DNA of 52,569 bases. Source: Halogeometricum pallidum JCM 14848. Its GTDB lineage: Archaea > Halobacteriota > Halobacteria > Halobacteriales > Haloferacaceae. The notes under the pieces are model-generated. The model did no database searches and was not told where the DNA came from. It saw only the letters and a list, made by a program, of their open reading frames with translations. A program made the translations under genes and the position numbers. Location: positions 1 to 52,569 of the forward strand of contig NZ_AOIV01000037.1 in assembly GCF_000337095.1 (NCBI RefSeq), written 5' to 3'. Of this stretch, positions 25,396 through 32,144 are shown piece after piece. Each line of letters begins with the position of its first letter. Position 1 is the stretch's first letter.

Positions 25396-25414
25396 AACGG
25401 CGGAAATGCGGTAT
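25396..25414 (+). repeat. ORB 7, degenerate
   Basis: AACGGCGGAAATGCGGTAT keeps the CGGAAA core but has lost the GGGGT half. Confidence 0.55.
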
Positions 25415-25472
25415 CTAATAGACGAACGGTAAAACGCCAAATACGGCACCGAGAGAGTTCGACACAGAGAGA

Positions 25473-25491
25473 AACGTCGGAAATTCGGGGG
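25473..25491 (+). repeat. ORB 8, orc1-proximal, degenerate
   Basis: AACGTCGGAAATTCGGGGG lies about 20 bases before the orc1 TATA box, so binding of Orc1 here could also repress its own gene. Confidence 0.65.
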
Positions 25492-25506
25492 CTGCGTTGG
25501 GATGGA

Positions 25507-25514
25507 TTTATATA
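25507..25514 (+). promoter_or_regulatory. orc1 TATA box
   Basis: TTTATATA is centred 26 bases before the orc1 ATG (25537), predicting a leaderless transcript. ORB 8 is immediately upstream. Confidence 0.75.
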
Positions 25515-25536
25515 GGATGGCTCTCACGACACTGTC

Positions 25537-26796
25537 ATGGAGAAAGATGGGTCACAGGATATCGCCGCGGAGATTTTCGCTCAGGAAGACCCCATCTTCA
25601 GGAACAAATCCCTCGTGGAGGTAGAACACGTCCCGAGCCCCGAACGGATCGTCGGCCGCGACGACGAGATACGCGCCCTCTCGACGGAACTGCGGTCGGC
25701 GGTCAACGGCGACTCGCCGGAGAACGTCATCCTGTACGGTGAGACGGGGACCGGAAAGAGCCTCGTCGCCAAACACGTCGCGAAGGCGGCCAAGTCGAAC
25801 GCCGGCGACGTCCGCATCGGGACCGTTTACGTGGATTGCTCGACCGACGATACCGAGACGCAGGCTATCTCCAGCATCGCCCGGACGCTCAACGACGAGG
25901 CGGTAACCGACATCCGCGTCCCGGAGACGGGACTCGCGAAGGCGGCGTACTACACGCGTCTGTACGCCATCCTCGACCAGCAGTACGACGTGGTCATCAT
26001 CATCCTCGACGAGGCGGACATGCATCCGGACGACCAGATTCTCATGTCGCTCTCGCGGGCCGTCGAGACGGGCAAGACCGACTGCCGCATCGGACTCATC
26101 GCCATCAGCAACAAGGTCCGCTGGGCCGAGGACCTGAACGACCGGGTGAAGTCGTCGCTCCAACCGCGCGAGCTCAACTTCCACTCCTACGACGCCAATC
26201 AACTCCGCGCGATACTCAGTCACCGGCGCGACGCGTTCCGCGAGGGAGTTCTCTCCGACGACGTGGTCCCTCTCTGTGCCGCTTACGCGGCGCAGGACCA
26301 CGGCGACGCCCGTCAGGCCATCGACGTCCTCCGGAACGCGGGGATGCTCGCCCAACGGGACGGGTCGAACGTCGTCACCCGCGACCACGTCGAGGACGCG
26401 AAGATGGAGGCCGAGAAGGACCGCTTTCGGGACCTCATCGGCGGTCTCACCGTCCAGAAGAAACTCGTCCTCTCGGCGGTGACCGCGCTCCACAAGGGGA
26501 CCGACGACGACGAGTTCTCGATGGCGCAGATCATCGAAACCTACACCCAACTCTGCGAGGCGACCGGTACGTCGACGCGGTCGGACCGCCGCGTCCGCGA
26601 CTTCGTCCGGCGGTTGGCGTTCCTCGATATCCTCGAACTCCGGAAGCAGAACCTCGGCCGCGCGGGCGGCATCACCATCTACGCCCGCCTCCAACCCGAT
26701 CACGACCTCGACATCGTTCACCAGACGGCGATGGACGACGAACAGTTCGTCGTCGCTGACTCCGACGCCGAGAACGCCTCGCTCGACTCCTTCTGA
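25537..26796 (+). CDS. orc1: Orc1/Cdc6 replication initiator
   Basis: This 419-residue AAA+ initiator should bind the adjacent ORBs and load the replicative helicase. Seen are Walker A GETGTGKS (68-75), Walker B 'IIILDEAD' (154-161), a sensor-1 Asn in 'AISNK' (189-193) and sensor 2 'GDARQAID' (256-263). A C-terminal winged-helix domain (about 300-400) follows, for DNA binding. Length matches haloarchaeal Orc1/Cdc6 proteins. Haloarchaea carry several orc genes, each matched to its own origin; its place inside an ORB array makes this the initiator of this origin. The upstream ORB 8 and the leaderless TATA box suggest autoregulation. The number of the paralogue (orc2, orc3 and so on) cannot be assigned. 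Confidence 0.96.
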   Translation: MEKDGSQDIAAEIFAQEDPIFRNKSLVEVEHVPSPERIVGRDDEIRALSTELRSAVNGDSPENVILYGETGTGKSLVAKHVAKAAKSNAGDVRIGTVYVDCSTDDTETQAISSIARTLNDEAVTDIRVPETGLAKAAYYTRLYAILDQQYDVVIIILDEADMHPDDQILMSLSRAVETGKTDCRIGLIAISNKVRWAEDLNDRVKSSLQPRELNFHSYDANQLRAILSHRRDAFREGVLSDDVVPLCAAYAAQDHGDARQAIDVLRNAGMLAQRDGSNVVTRDHVEDAKMEAEKDRFRDLIGGLTVQKKLVLSAVTALHKGTDDDEFSMAQIIETYTQLCEATGTSTRSDRRVRDFVRRLAFLDILELRKQNLGRAGGITIYARLQPDHDLDIVHQTAMDDEQFVVADSDAENASLDSF

Positions 26797-26835
26797 GGCG
26801 TCGCCGCACTGTCTCGGTTCACCCCCGGTCGATCT

Positions 26836-26855
26836 CACCCCGAGTTTCCGACGTT
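26836..26855 (-). repeat. ORB 9, downstream of orc1
   Basis: CACCCCGAGTTTCCGACGTT is a reverse-orientation box about 40 bases after the orc1 stop. The gap 26797-27168 otherwise holds no gene. Confidence 0.75.
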
Positions 26856-26910
26856 TTCCGACCCGTTGGTCGCTCTCTCGACGCCTGCGGACCGCTCTCC
26901 TCTCGGGAGT

Positions 26911-26928
26911 CCCCGCGTTTCCGTCGTT
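26911..26928 (-). repeat. ORB 10, downstream of orc1
   Basis: CCCCGCGTTTCCGTCGTT is a reverse-orientation box, so orc1 is bracketed by plus boxes upstream and minus boxes downstream. Confidence 0.8.
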
Positions 26929-27168
26929 CTTCACCGTCTATCTTTTCCGCCTCTTCCCGATCGATCCTTCTTCGTTCGCCGTTCGTCCAGTTCCAATCGA
27001 CCTCCGAACTCGGGTTCGCTAAGTCGCCGTCTCCGCGATGAACCGGAGTTCGGCCGTCGTCCGACACTGGCGGATTAAGGAACGGGGAATACCTCGACGC
27101 GCCGGTGGTAGACGACGCCTGGCGGCTCTTTTTCCTCCGAACGTGCGCAGTCAGAACTAGACCGTCGT

Positions 27169-28812
27169 TCAGTAGGACATCTGCGGGTGTCGATTCGCGG
27201 GGCCGTCGCCATCCGAACCGTCCCCATCTGACTCACCGTCCTCGGGGGCGTCTCCGCTCGCATCGTCTGCCCCACCGCACGCCGTCTCGGCGTTCCCCCG
27301 TTCGTCGTGCGGGGACGCCGCTTCGACGGCGGCGCGAACGTGCCGCGCCGAGATGGGCCGTCTGCTCCCCGCGTCGTACGTCTCCGCTATCGCCCGTCTC
27401 GCCGCCTCGTTCGCCGCCGATTCGAGGTCGCTCGCGCTGAATCCCTCGGTCGCGGCGACTACGTCGGCCAACTCGTCGGCACCGAGTTCCGTCGGTCGCC
27501 CGTCGAGGTGGTACTGCAGTATCGACCGCCTGGACTCGGCGTCCGGGAGGGGGACGGCTATCCACTCGTCGAACCGACCCGTTCGGACGAGGGCCTCGTC
27601 GAGTTCCTCCAGTTTGTTCGTCGCGCCGATGACGACGACGTCCTCGGCGTCCAACTCCGCGAGTTCCATCAACAGTTGGTTCTGCATCTGCCGTTCGCTT
27701 TGGGTGTTATGGGTGGCGCCGCGGTCGGTTCCGAGGGCGTCGAGTTCGTCGATGAAGACGATGCTCGGTTGGTGCGCGCGAGCGACGTCGAAGATTTTGG
27801 CGACGTTGTCGGCGCTTTCTCCGACGAATTTGCTGGTCACGTTCGCGGGGGTGATCCGGAGGAACGGCCTCCCGAGTTCGCCCGCGAGCGCGCGACTCAG
27901 ATACGTCTTCCCGGTCCCCGGCGGTCCATGTAGCAAAATACCGTTTATCGTTCCGAGTCCGTACTCCTCGAACAGTTCTGGGTCGGAGAGCGGGTTCAGG
28001 ACGGTCTGTCTGAGTCGCTCTTTCACCTCGTGCATCGCGGCCACGTCCTCGAACGTGGTATCGGGTTCGCACAGCCACTGTTCGGCGTCGTCGCCTCCGG
28101 AACCGCTCGACTCCCCGGACGCGCCGTCGTCGGACCCGTCGCCTCGAGACGGACGGACCGCCTTGGACATCTCGTCGGTCACGTCGTCGGCCGTCGTCGG
28201 TCCCTCCCGGTCGCCCTGTTGAAACCGAACCACGCCGCTGACGCGTTCCGGCGTCAGGTTGGCGACGACGGTTGCGTCCGCGTCGGACGCCCACTCGAAC
28301 TCGTCTATCAGAGAGTCCCGGAGGCCGGCGTGGAAACCGCTCGGCAGCGACTGTGTGAACCGGCCGTTCCGTCCGATGGGCGTCCGTTGCCGGTCCAACC
28401 CCCAGTAGAGATGCTCGGCCGCCCCGCGGGCGGCGTTGTTCACGAACTCGGCTAGCGCCGCGGCGTGCGACCGCAGGGCCGTCGGGTCGCACCGCGCCGC
28501 CGCCTCCGTGGAGATGGTCTCCGGACGACGCTCGCACGCGTCGGCGAAGGTGCCGATGTATTCGGCCTCTACGGCGCGTTCGAAGTGGAGTGTCGCGGCG
28601 ACGTTCGCCGCGACCATCTGCTCGTCGCGGACCAGAAATCCGGCGGAGGTGACGTACTCGCGTCGCTCACCGTCGTCGGTCGTTCGGTCCCACGCGTACT
28701 GGATGCGTCCGAGGCTCCGTATCGCCTGCGCATCGCAGAGGCGATATCCCTGCCTCACGGTGCCGTCCGCGCAGAGATATGCCATGTCTTCCGCTCGCCC
28801 CCCTACTATCAC
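27169..28812 (-). CDS. AAA+ ATPase with unrecognised N-terminal domain, replication-locus neighbour
   Basis: This 547-residue protein has three parts. Residues 1-210 form a domain I do not recognise (Cys at 14 and 26, then mostly helical, 'LAEFVNNAARGAAEHLYWGLD'), followed by an acidic Gly/Ser linker (215-245). A classical AAA module follows: Walker A GPPGTGKT (296-303), Walker B 'VFIDELD' (352-358), sensor 'GATN' (396-399) and arginine-finger 'RTGRFD' (410-415). A low-complexity acidic tail ends it. The AAA part resembles Cdc48/proteasome-type ATPases, so protein remodelling is likely. It converges on orc1 across ORBs 9-10. The GTG at 28812 fits the TATA-like element; ATG 28785 is the alternative. 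Confidence 0.85.
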   Translation of the reverse strand: MIVGGRAEDMAYLCADGTVRQGYRLCDAQAIRSLGRIQYAWDRTTDDGERREYVTSAGFLVRDEQMVAANVAATLHFERAVEAEYIGTFADACERRPETISTEAAARCDPTALRSHAAALAEFVNNAARGAAEHLYWGLDRQRTPIGRNGRFTQSLPSGFHAGLRDSLIDEFEWASDADATVVANLTPERVSGVVRFQQGDREGPTTADDVTDEMSKAVRPSRGDGSDDGASGESSGSGGDDAEQWLCEPDTTFEDVAAMHEVKERLRQTVLNPLSDPELFEEYGLGTINGILLHGPPGTGKTYLSRALAGELGRPFLRITPANVTSKFVGESADNVAKIFDVARAHQPSIVFIDELDALGTDRGATHNTQSERQMQNQLLMELAELDAEDVVVIGATNKLEELDEALVRTGRFDEWIAVPLPDAESRRSILQYHLDGRPTELGADELADVVAATEGFSASDLESAANEAARRAIAETYDAGSRRPISARHVRAAVEAASPHDERGNAETACGGADDASGDAPEDGESDGDGSDGDGPANRHPQMSY

Positions 28813-28834
28813 GACCTTCCCTTGGCGAACCCCG

Positions 28835-28938
28835 GTTAAAAATTCGATTCCTCGTTCTCACTGCTGATACCGTCGTTTTCCGAGGAGGTGGGCCGTTGCG
28901 GAGACGGCACGCCGCGCCGACGGCTACAACGCTTATCC
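28835..28938. promoter_or_regulatory. Divergent promoters of the AAA+ and winged-helix genes
   Basis: Minus-strand AATTTTTAAC (28835-28844) is about 28 bases before the GTG at 28812. Plus-strand CTTATCC (28932-28938) is 27 bases before the ATG at 28962. Both fit leaderless transcription from a shared intergenic region. Confidence 0.5.
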
Positions 28939-28961
28939 GATTCACCGCCGCAGGTACCGAC

Positions 28962-29360
28962 ATGACGATGGACTCCTCGACGACCGACGACTCGCTTCCG
29001 TCGGACCTCGAAGACATCCTCTCACCATCGAACGACCGGACGTTCGACGACTACCTGGCCATGCAGGACGCCATCGGCGACCGGACGCGCTTTCTCGTCG
29101 TCTACCTCCTCGCGCACGACGACCCGCACACCTCGACGCGGTTGGCCGACCGGGTGGGCGTCCGCCCGAACACGCTCCACTACCACCTCAACAAACTCGA
29201 AGACGTCGGCTTAGTGCGGAAACAGCCCGAAGCGACGAACGGGGCGGACGTCCGGGACACTCACTACGAGGCCACCGCCGCCGGGCGGGAGATACTCGAA
29301 CACGGCGTCGTCCGTCTCATCCGCCGAACCGACGACTCCGTCGAAGACTCCGATCCGTAG
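28962..29360 (+). CDS. ArsR-like winged helix-turn-helix protein
   Basis: This 132-residue protein has an acidic N-terminal lead followed by a winged helix: 'MQDAIGDRTRFLVVYLLAHD' (helix 1), 'TRLADRVGVRPNTLHYHLNKLEDVGLVRK' spanning 60-88 (recognition helix and turn) and a wing with 'THYEATAAGREILEHG'. No Cys metal site. It is divergent from the AAA+ ATPase and may regulate it; position between ORB 10 and an ORB-like element puts it inside the replication locus. Confidence 0.8.
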   Translation: MTMDSSTTDDSLPSDLEDILSPSNDRTFDDYLAMQDAIGDRTRFLVVYLLAHDDPHTSTRLADRVGVRPNTLHYHLNKLEDVGLVRKQPEATNGADVRDTHYEATAAGREILEHGVVRLIRRTDDSVEDSDP

Positions 29361-29364
29361 CGCT

Positions 29365-29386
29365 CTCACGTCGAGTTTCCGTCGTT
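29365..29386 (-). repeat. ORB-like element beyond the winged-helix gene
   Basis: The 22 bases match ORB 9 at about 20 of 22 positions, the differences falling in the CCCC half and one core base. It lies directly after the winged-helix stop codon. Confidence 0.5.
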
Positions 29387-29608
29387 TCCTCTCTCCGTCC
29401 TCCGGATTCTCCCGTCTCTCTCAGAGACCCCTTGCCGTCCTTCCCGGTCCCCCAGCGTTGTTGCTGTTGCTGGTTTTCTCCCCGGATGACGAGCGAATCG
29501 AGACTCCGTCGCGCCACCCTGACCAACGGCGGACGAGCGGCTGCTTATATAGAGCTTGAAAATACAGCCACATTTCCCATCCCCCTTTCGACCGAATCGG
29601 ATATCCGC

Positions 29609-29848
29609 ATGGCGACCACGATAACGGACGACGAAACCGGCAAGCGAGTCGTCGACAGCAACGGAAACCAGGTCGGTGTCGTCTCGTCGGTCGAGCACGG
29701 GACCGCGATCGTAGACCCCGACCCCGGCATCACCGACAAACTCCTCGCCAAACTCGGCTGGGACAACTCGGACGAGGAAGATTACCCGCTTCAGGAAGCG
29801 CGCATCGACACCATCACCGACGACGAAATCCGCCTCCGCAGCCTCTGA
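29609..29848 (+). CDS. PRC-barrel-domain protein
   Basis: This 79-residue protein is one small beta-barrel: 'GKRVVDSNGNQVGVVSSVEHG' (21 residues at most, about 11-31), 'TAIVDPDPG' and 'DEEDYPLQEARIDTITDDEI', the arrangement of haloarchaeal PRC-barrel proteins. PRC barrels mediate protein contacts in RNA processing, photosynthesis and cell-division partners (CdpB proteins). TATA-like CTTATATAG near 29552-29560 predicts a short leader of about 25 bases. No operon partner. Confidence 0.75.
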   Translation: MATTITDDETGKRVVDSNGNQVGVVSSVEHGTAIVDPDPGITDKLLAKLGWDNSDEEDYPLQEARIDTITDDEIRLRSL

Positions 29849-29934
29849 ACCGAATCCGACTCGACTCCGTTCCCACTAACTGAGAACCGACAGACCGAGC
29901 CGAAACTGTGGGCGAGGTGTCGCCTCGCTCGCTC

Positions 29935-30423
29935 TCAGCGTTCTTCTTCGAGGCGAGAGCGAACGTCCTCGGCGTCGAGTTCGTCGACCGCCTCCAATCC
30001 GAGCGAGACGACGAGCGGGTAGAAGTGCCGGTTCTTCTCGAACGGTTCCTCGTATTCGTACTCGTACTCGGCCTTGAGGATGGAGTAGGCGCGGTCCAAA
30101 TCGCGGCGAACCCCGTGCGGGAGGTACATGTACGTCGGCTTCTGTTCGTCCTTGACCGACGGTTTCGGCCCCGTGTCCTCCTTCGCTTCGTCCGATTCGC
30201 CCGTCTCTCCCGTCTCGTCCGATTCACCTGTCTCGTCCGGTTTTGCTGTCTCGTCCGGTTTTGCCGTCCCGCCCAGCGCTTCCGATTCGGCTGGTTCGTC
30301 CGTCTCGGTCGCTCCCTCGGCGTTCTCCGACTCCTCCGATTCCCCGGACTCGCCGGTCAGCGCCCGGTCCCGGGAGCGTTGACGCCGGCGGCGGAGTCGG
30401 TCGGCGCGGTCCTCGCCGCTCAT
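29935..30423 (-). CDS. Acidic ParA-operon partner protein, possible centromere-binding protein
   Basis: This 162-residue protein begins with a basic stretch rich in Arg ('RADRLRRRRQRSRDR'). It continues with an acidic low-complexity repeat region (about 22-82, units such as KPDET and GESDE), and ends with a folded-looking domain (about 90-162, 'YMYLPHGVRRDLDRAYSIL' and 'RHFYPLVVSLGLEAVDELD'). Its ATG overlaps the parA stop (ATGA), so the two are translationally coupled. It has no ParB Spo0J/HTH signature. Position makes it the candidate DNA-binding adaptor of the ParA system. That function is inference; the C-terminal domain family is not recognised. Confidence 0.8.
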   Translation of the reverse strand: MSGEDRADRLRRRRQRSRDRALTGESGESEESENAEGATETDEPAESEALGGTAKPDETAKPDETGESDETGETGESDEAKEDTGPKPSVKDEQKPTYMYLPHGVRRDLDRAYSILKAEYEYEYEEPFEKNRHFYPLVVSLGLEAVDELDAEDVRSRLEEER

Positions 30424-31220
30424 GCCTGGACCTCCACGTCCTCGATGCCGAACTGCTCGTCGAGGTCGGCGGCGATGTCGCGGAACACCTCGCACATGTC
30501 GCACTCGGGATTGAACTCTAGGAGCGAGACGCCCGCGTCGAGGGCCTTCTGCACGTCCGCGCGTTCGCGAATCTGCCACACGGGCACGTCGTCGAAGGCC
30601 GCGTTTATCCACTCTACCATCTCGCGCGCCTGCGTCTTCCGCACGTCGATGCGGTTGACGACGACGCCGCGGTCGTGGATGTCTATCTCGTAGTCGTACT
30701 CTAAGGCGTCCACGTGGTCGAACAGCAGCTCGAACGCCCGCTTGGATGTCGACTCCGCGAGGGCTGGGATGAGGACGTTCTGCGTGGCGAACAGTGCGTT
30801 GTCCATGAGGTTGCCGAGGTTGGGCGGGCAGTCGACGATGACGTAGTCGTAGTCGTCTTCCACCTCGCGCAGCACGAGCGAGAGCTGCTCGCCGCTCCGA
30901 CGCGACAGCGTCAGTTCGGGTTCGGCGGCCGTCATGTCGATGTTCGACGGAATGACGTCCATCTCCTCGTGTTCGCGGACGATGTCGGCCACCGTCTCTC
31001 GGTGTTCGGGGTCCGTGAGACAGTCGAACAGCGTCGGTGGTTCGTCGTCGTACGCGTCCATCAGACCGAGGTTCTCCGTCGCGTTCCCCTGCGGATCCAA
31101 GTCGACGAACAGCACGTCGTGCCCGCGGGCGCTTATCGCGCCGGCGACGTTGATGGCGATGGTCGTCTTTCCGACACCGCCCTTCTGGTTCGAGACGCAC
31201 AGTTTTGCCGGGCCACTCAT
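30420..31220 (-). CDS. parA: ParA-family partition ATPase
   Basis: This 266-residue ATPase has the deviant Walker A 'KGGVGKTT' (13-20), 'FVDLDPQGNAT' (about 38-48) and 'YVIVDCPPNLGNLMDNAL', the switch-II region. It lacks an N-terminal DNA-binding domain, so it is a small (type Ib-like or Soj-like) ParA that would position the replicon on the nucleoid. The ATG at 31220 is chosen over an upstream in-frame ATG because TATA-like AGTATAAG lies 28 bases before it. Phased 9-bp repeats lie just upstream of that promoter. It is the first gene of the two-gene operon. Confidence 0.93.
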   Translation of the reverse strand: MSGPAKLCVSNQKGGVGKTTIAINVAGAISARGHDVLFVDLDPQGNATENLGLMDAYDDEPPTLFDCLTDPEHRETVADIVREHEEMDVIPSNIDMTAAEPELTLSRRSGEQLSLVLREVEDDYDYVIVDCPPNLGNLMDNALFATQNVLIPALAESTSKRAFELLFDHVDALEYDYEIDIHDRGVVVNRIDVRKTQAREMVEWINAAFDDVPVWQIRERADVQKALDAGVSLLEFNPECDMCEVFRDIAADLDEQFGIEDVEVQA

Positions 31221-31243
31221 ACGATACGGCTTGCCCATCAAAA

Positions 31244-31251
31244 CTTATACT
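31244..31251 (-). promoter_or_regulatory. parA TATA box
   Basis: Minus-strand AGTATAAG is centred 28 bases before the parA ATG. TCAAAACTT (31238-31246) overlaps it and resembles the arm of the palindrome at 40792-40816. Confidence 0.65.
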
Positions 31252-31262
31252 TTCCGACAAAG

Positions 31263-31304
31263 ACAGTTTATACAGTCTGTACAGTTTTGCTAGTTTTGCT
31301 GGCA
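31263..31304. repeat. Phased 9-bp repeats upstream of parA (site A)
   Basis: Four consecutive 9-mers occur in perfect register: ACAGTTTAT, ACAGTCTGT, ACAGTTTTG and CTAGTTTTG, followed by CTGGCA. They lie 12-60 bases upstream of the parA TATA box and in the divergent region shared with the ribbon-helix-helix gene. Arrays of this kind next to parA genes act as centromere (parS-like) and/or operator sites in many plasmids. A longer, highly similar block occurs at 47366-47410. Confidence 0.7.
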
Positions 31305-31436
31305 CGCTTCGGCCGGACGCTTTCCCTCGTGGGCGGACGCTGAAGCGCGATAAGAGATAACCGGCACCACGGGCGCGAACGCGGCGTGAACCCCCGCGGT
31401 CGGGCTTCCGTTCTCGCACCGACTCGTCTGCAAACC

Positions 31437-31443
31437 GTATAAG
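31437..31443 (+). promoter_or_regulatory. TATA box of the ribbon-helix-helix gene
   Basis: GTATAAG, about 25 bases before the ATG at 31465. Confidence 0.55.
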
Positions 31444-31464
31444 GCTCCTCCGCCAGTGGGGAGT

Positions 31465-32010
31465 ATGGTCACGAATCGCATCACGGTTTCTCTCGACGCG
31501 GACGCTCAAACCGCCCTGGACAGTCTGACCGACCGTACCGGGAAACCGCAGAGCGAACTCGTCCGCGAGGCGCTGGTCTTCTACGCGGCGAACTTCGAGG
31601 CGGCGACGACGGACGCCGGACCGAACCTCGAAACCTACCACCGGATGCTCGCAAGCGGCGAACACGTCCTCCTCGACGTGGACTTTCTGCACTGCTTTCT
31701 CGACTACGTCGAGGACGAAAACGGCACCCCCGACCCCGAGTTCGTCGAGGCGGCGAACCGGGTCGCGGCGTTCCACGCCCGCGAGTACGAAGACCGCTTC
31801 GAGTCGCTCGGCGAACTCCTCGATTGGCTCTCCTTTTGCGGGTTTCTCACCGTCCGATCATCGGATGACGACGCCTACCACGTCGTCTTCCCCACCGAGT
31901 CGGTCAAGTGGTTCATGACGCAGTTCATCCGGCGCAGCATCGAACCGTTGGCGTTCGATATCGAAATCGAGGAGGGCGTCTCGAAGGTGCTCCTCCGGGA
32001 GGTTCGGTGA
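31465..32010 (+). CDS. Ribbon-helix-helix protein with C-terminal domain
   Basis: This 181-residue protein opens with a CopG/MetJ-type ribbon-helix-helix: strand 'NRITVSLDADAQTALDSLTD' (4-23) and helix B 'GKPQSELVREALVFYAAN'. The remaining 130 residues ('LDVDFLHCFLDYVEDE', 'DRFESLGELLDWLSFCGFL', 'YHVVFPTESVKWFMTQFI') resemble a ligand-binding V4R/heme-NO-like accessory domain, though the match is weak. Divergent from parA with the 9-bp repeats between them, it is an alternative candidate for the protein that binds those repeats. The ATG is preferred over the codon at 31456 because of TATA spacing. Confidence 0.78.
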   Translation: MVTNRITVSLDADAQTALDSLTDRTGKPQSELVREALVFYAANFEAATTDAGPNLETYHRMLASGEHVLLDVDFLHCFLDYVEDENGTPDPEFVEAANRVAAFHAREYEDRFESLGELLDWLSFCGFLTVRSSDDDAYHVVFPTESVKWFMTQFIRRSIEPLAFDIEIEEGVSKVLLREVR

Positions 32011-32144
32011 CGGCTCTCGCATCCGCTCACACGCTTTCGTACTCCTTCACACTCGTTCGCACCGCCGCAGACTCCCGTACGCGCCGTTCTCAAGCGGGTT
32101 TTAACACGGGCGGTCTGATATGCCAAACCACCTCATAGAGATTC

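Larger units (their letters stand above)
24657..25491. other. Candidate replication origin (ORB array around an AT-rich unwinding element)
   Basis: About 980 bases without a gene, directly upstream of orc1/cdc6, contain at least six strong and several degenerate copies of a roughly 20-bp motif of the form AACGACGGAAACGCGGGGTG. Two left copies are on the minus strand and the right copies on the plus strand. Between them lie a 13-G run (24813-24825) and an AT-rich segment (24847-24952). Inverted origin recognition boxes flanking a DNA unwinding element beside orc1 is the known plan of haloarchaeal origins. Confidence 0.88.

Noticed and set aside
28869-28885. A CCGTCGTTTTCCGAGG string resembling an ORB
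   Set aside because: The order of the half-motifs does not match either orientation of the box and the GGGGT half is missing.
31195-31206. ACAGTTTTG inside the parA coding sequence as a site-A repeat
   Set aside because: It encodes conserved early ParA residues and lacks phased neighbours, so it is likely coincidental.
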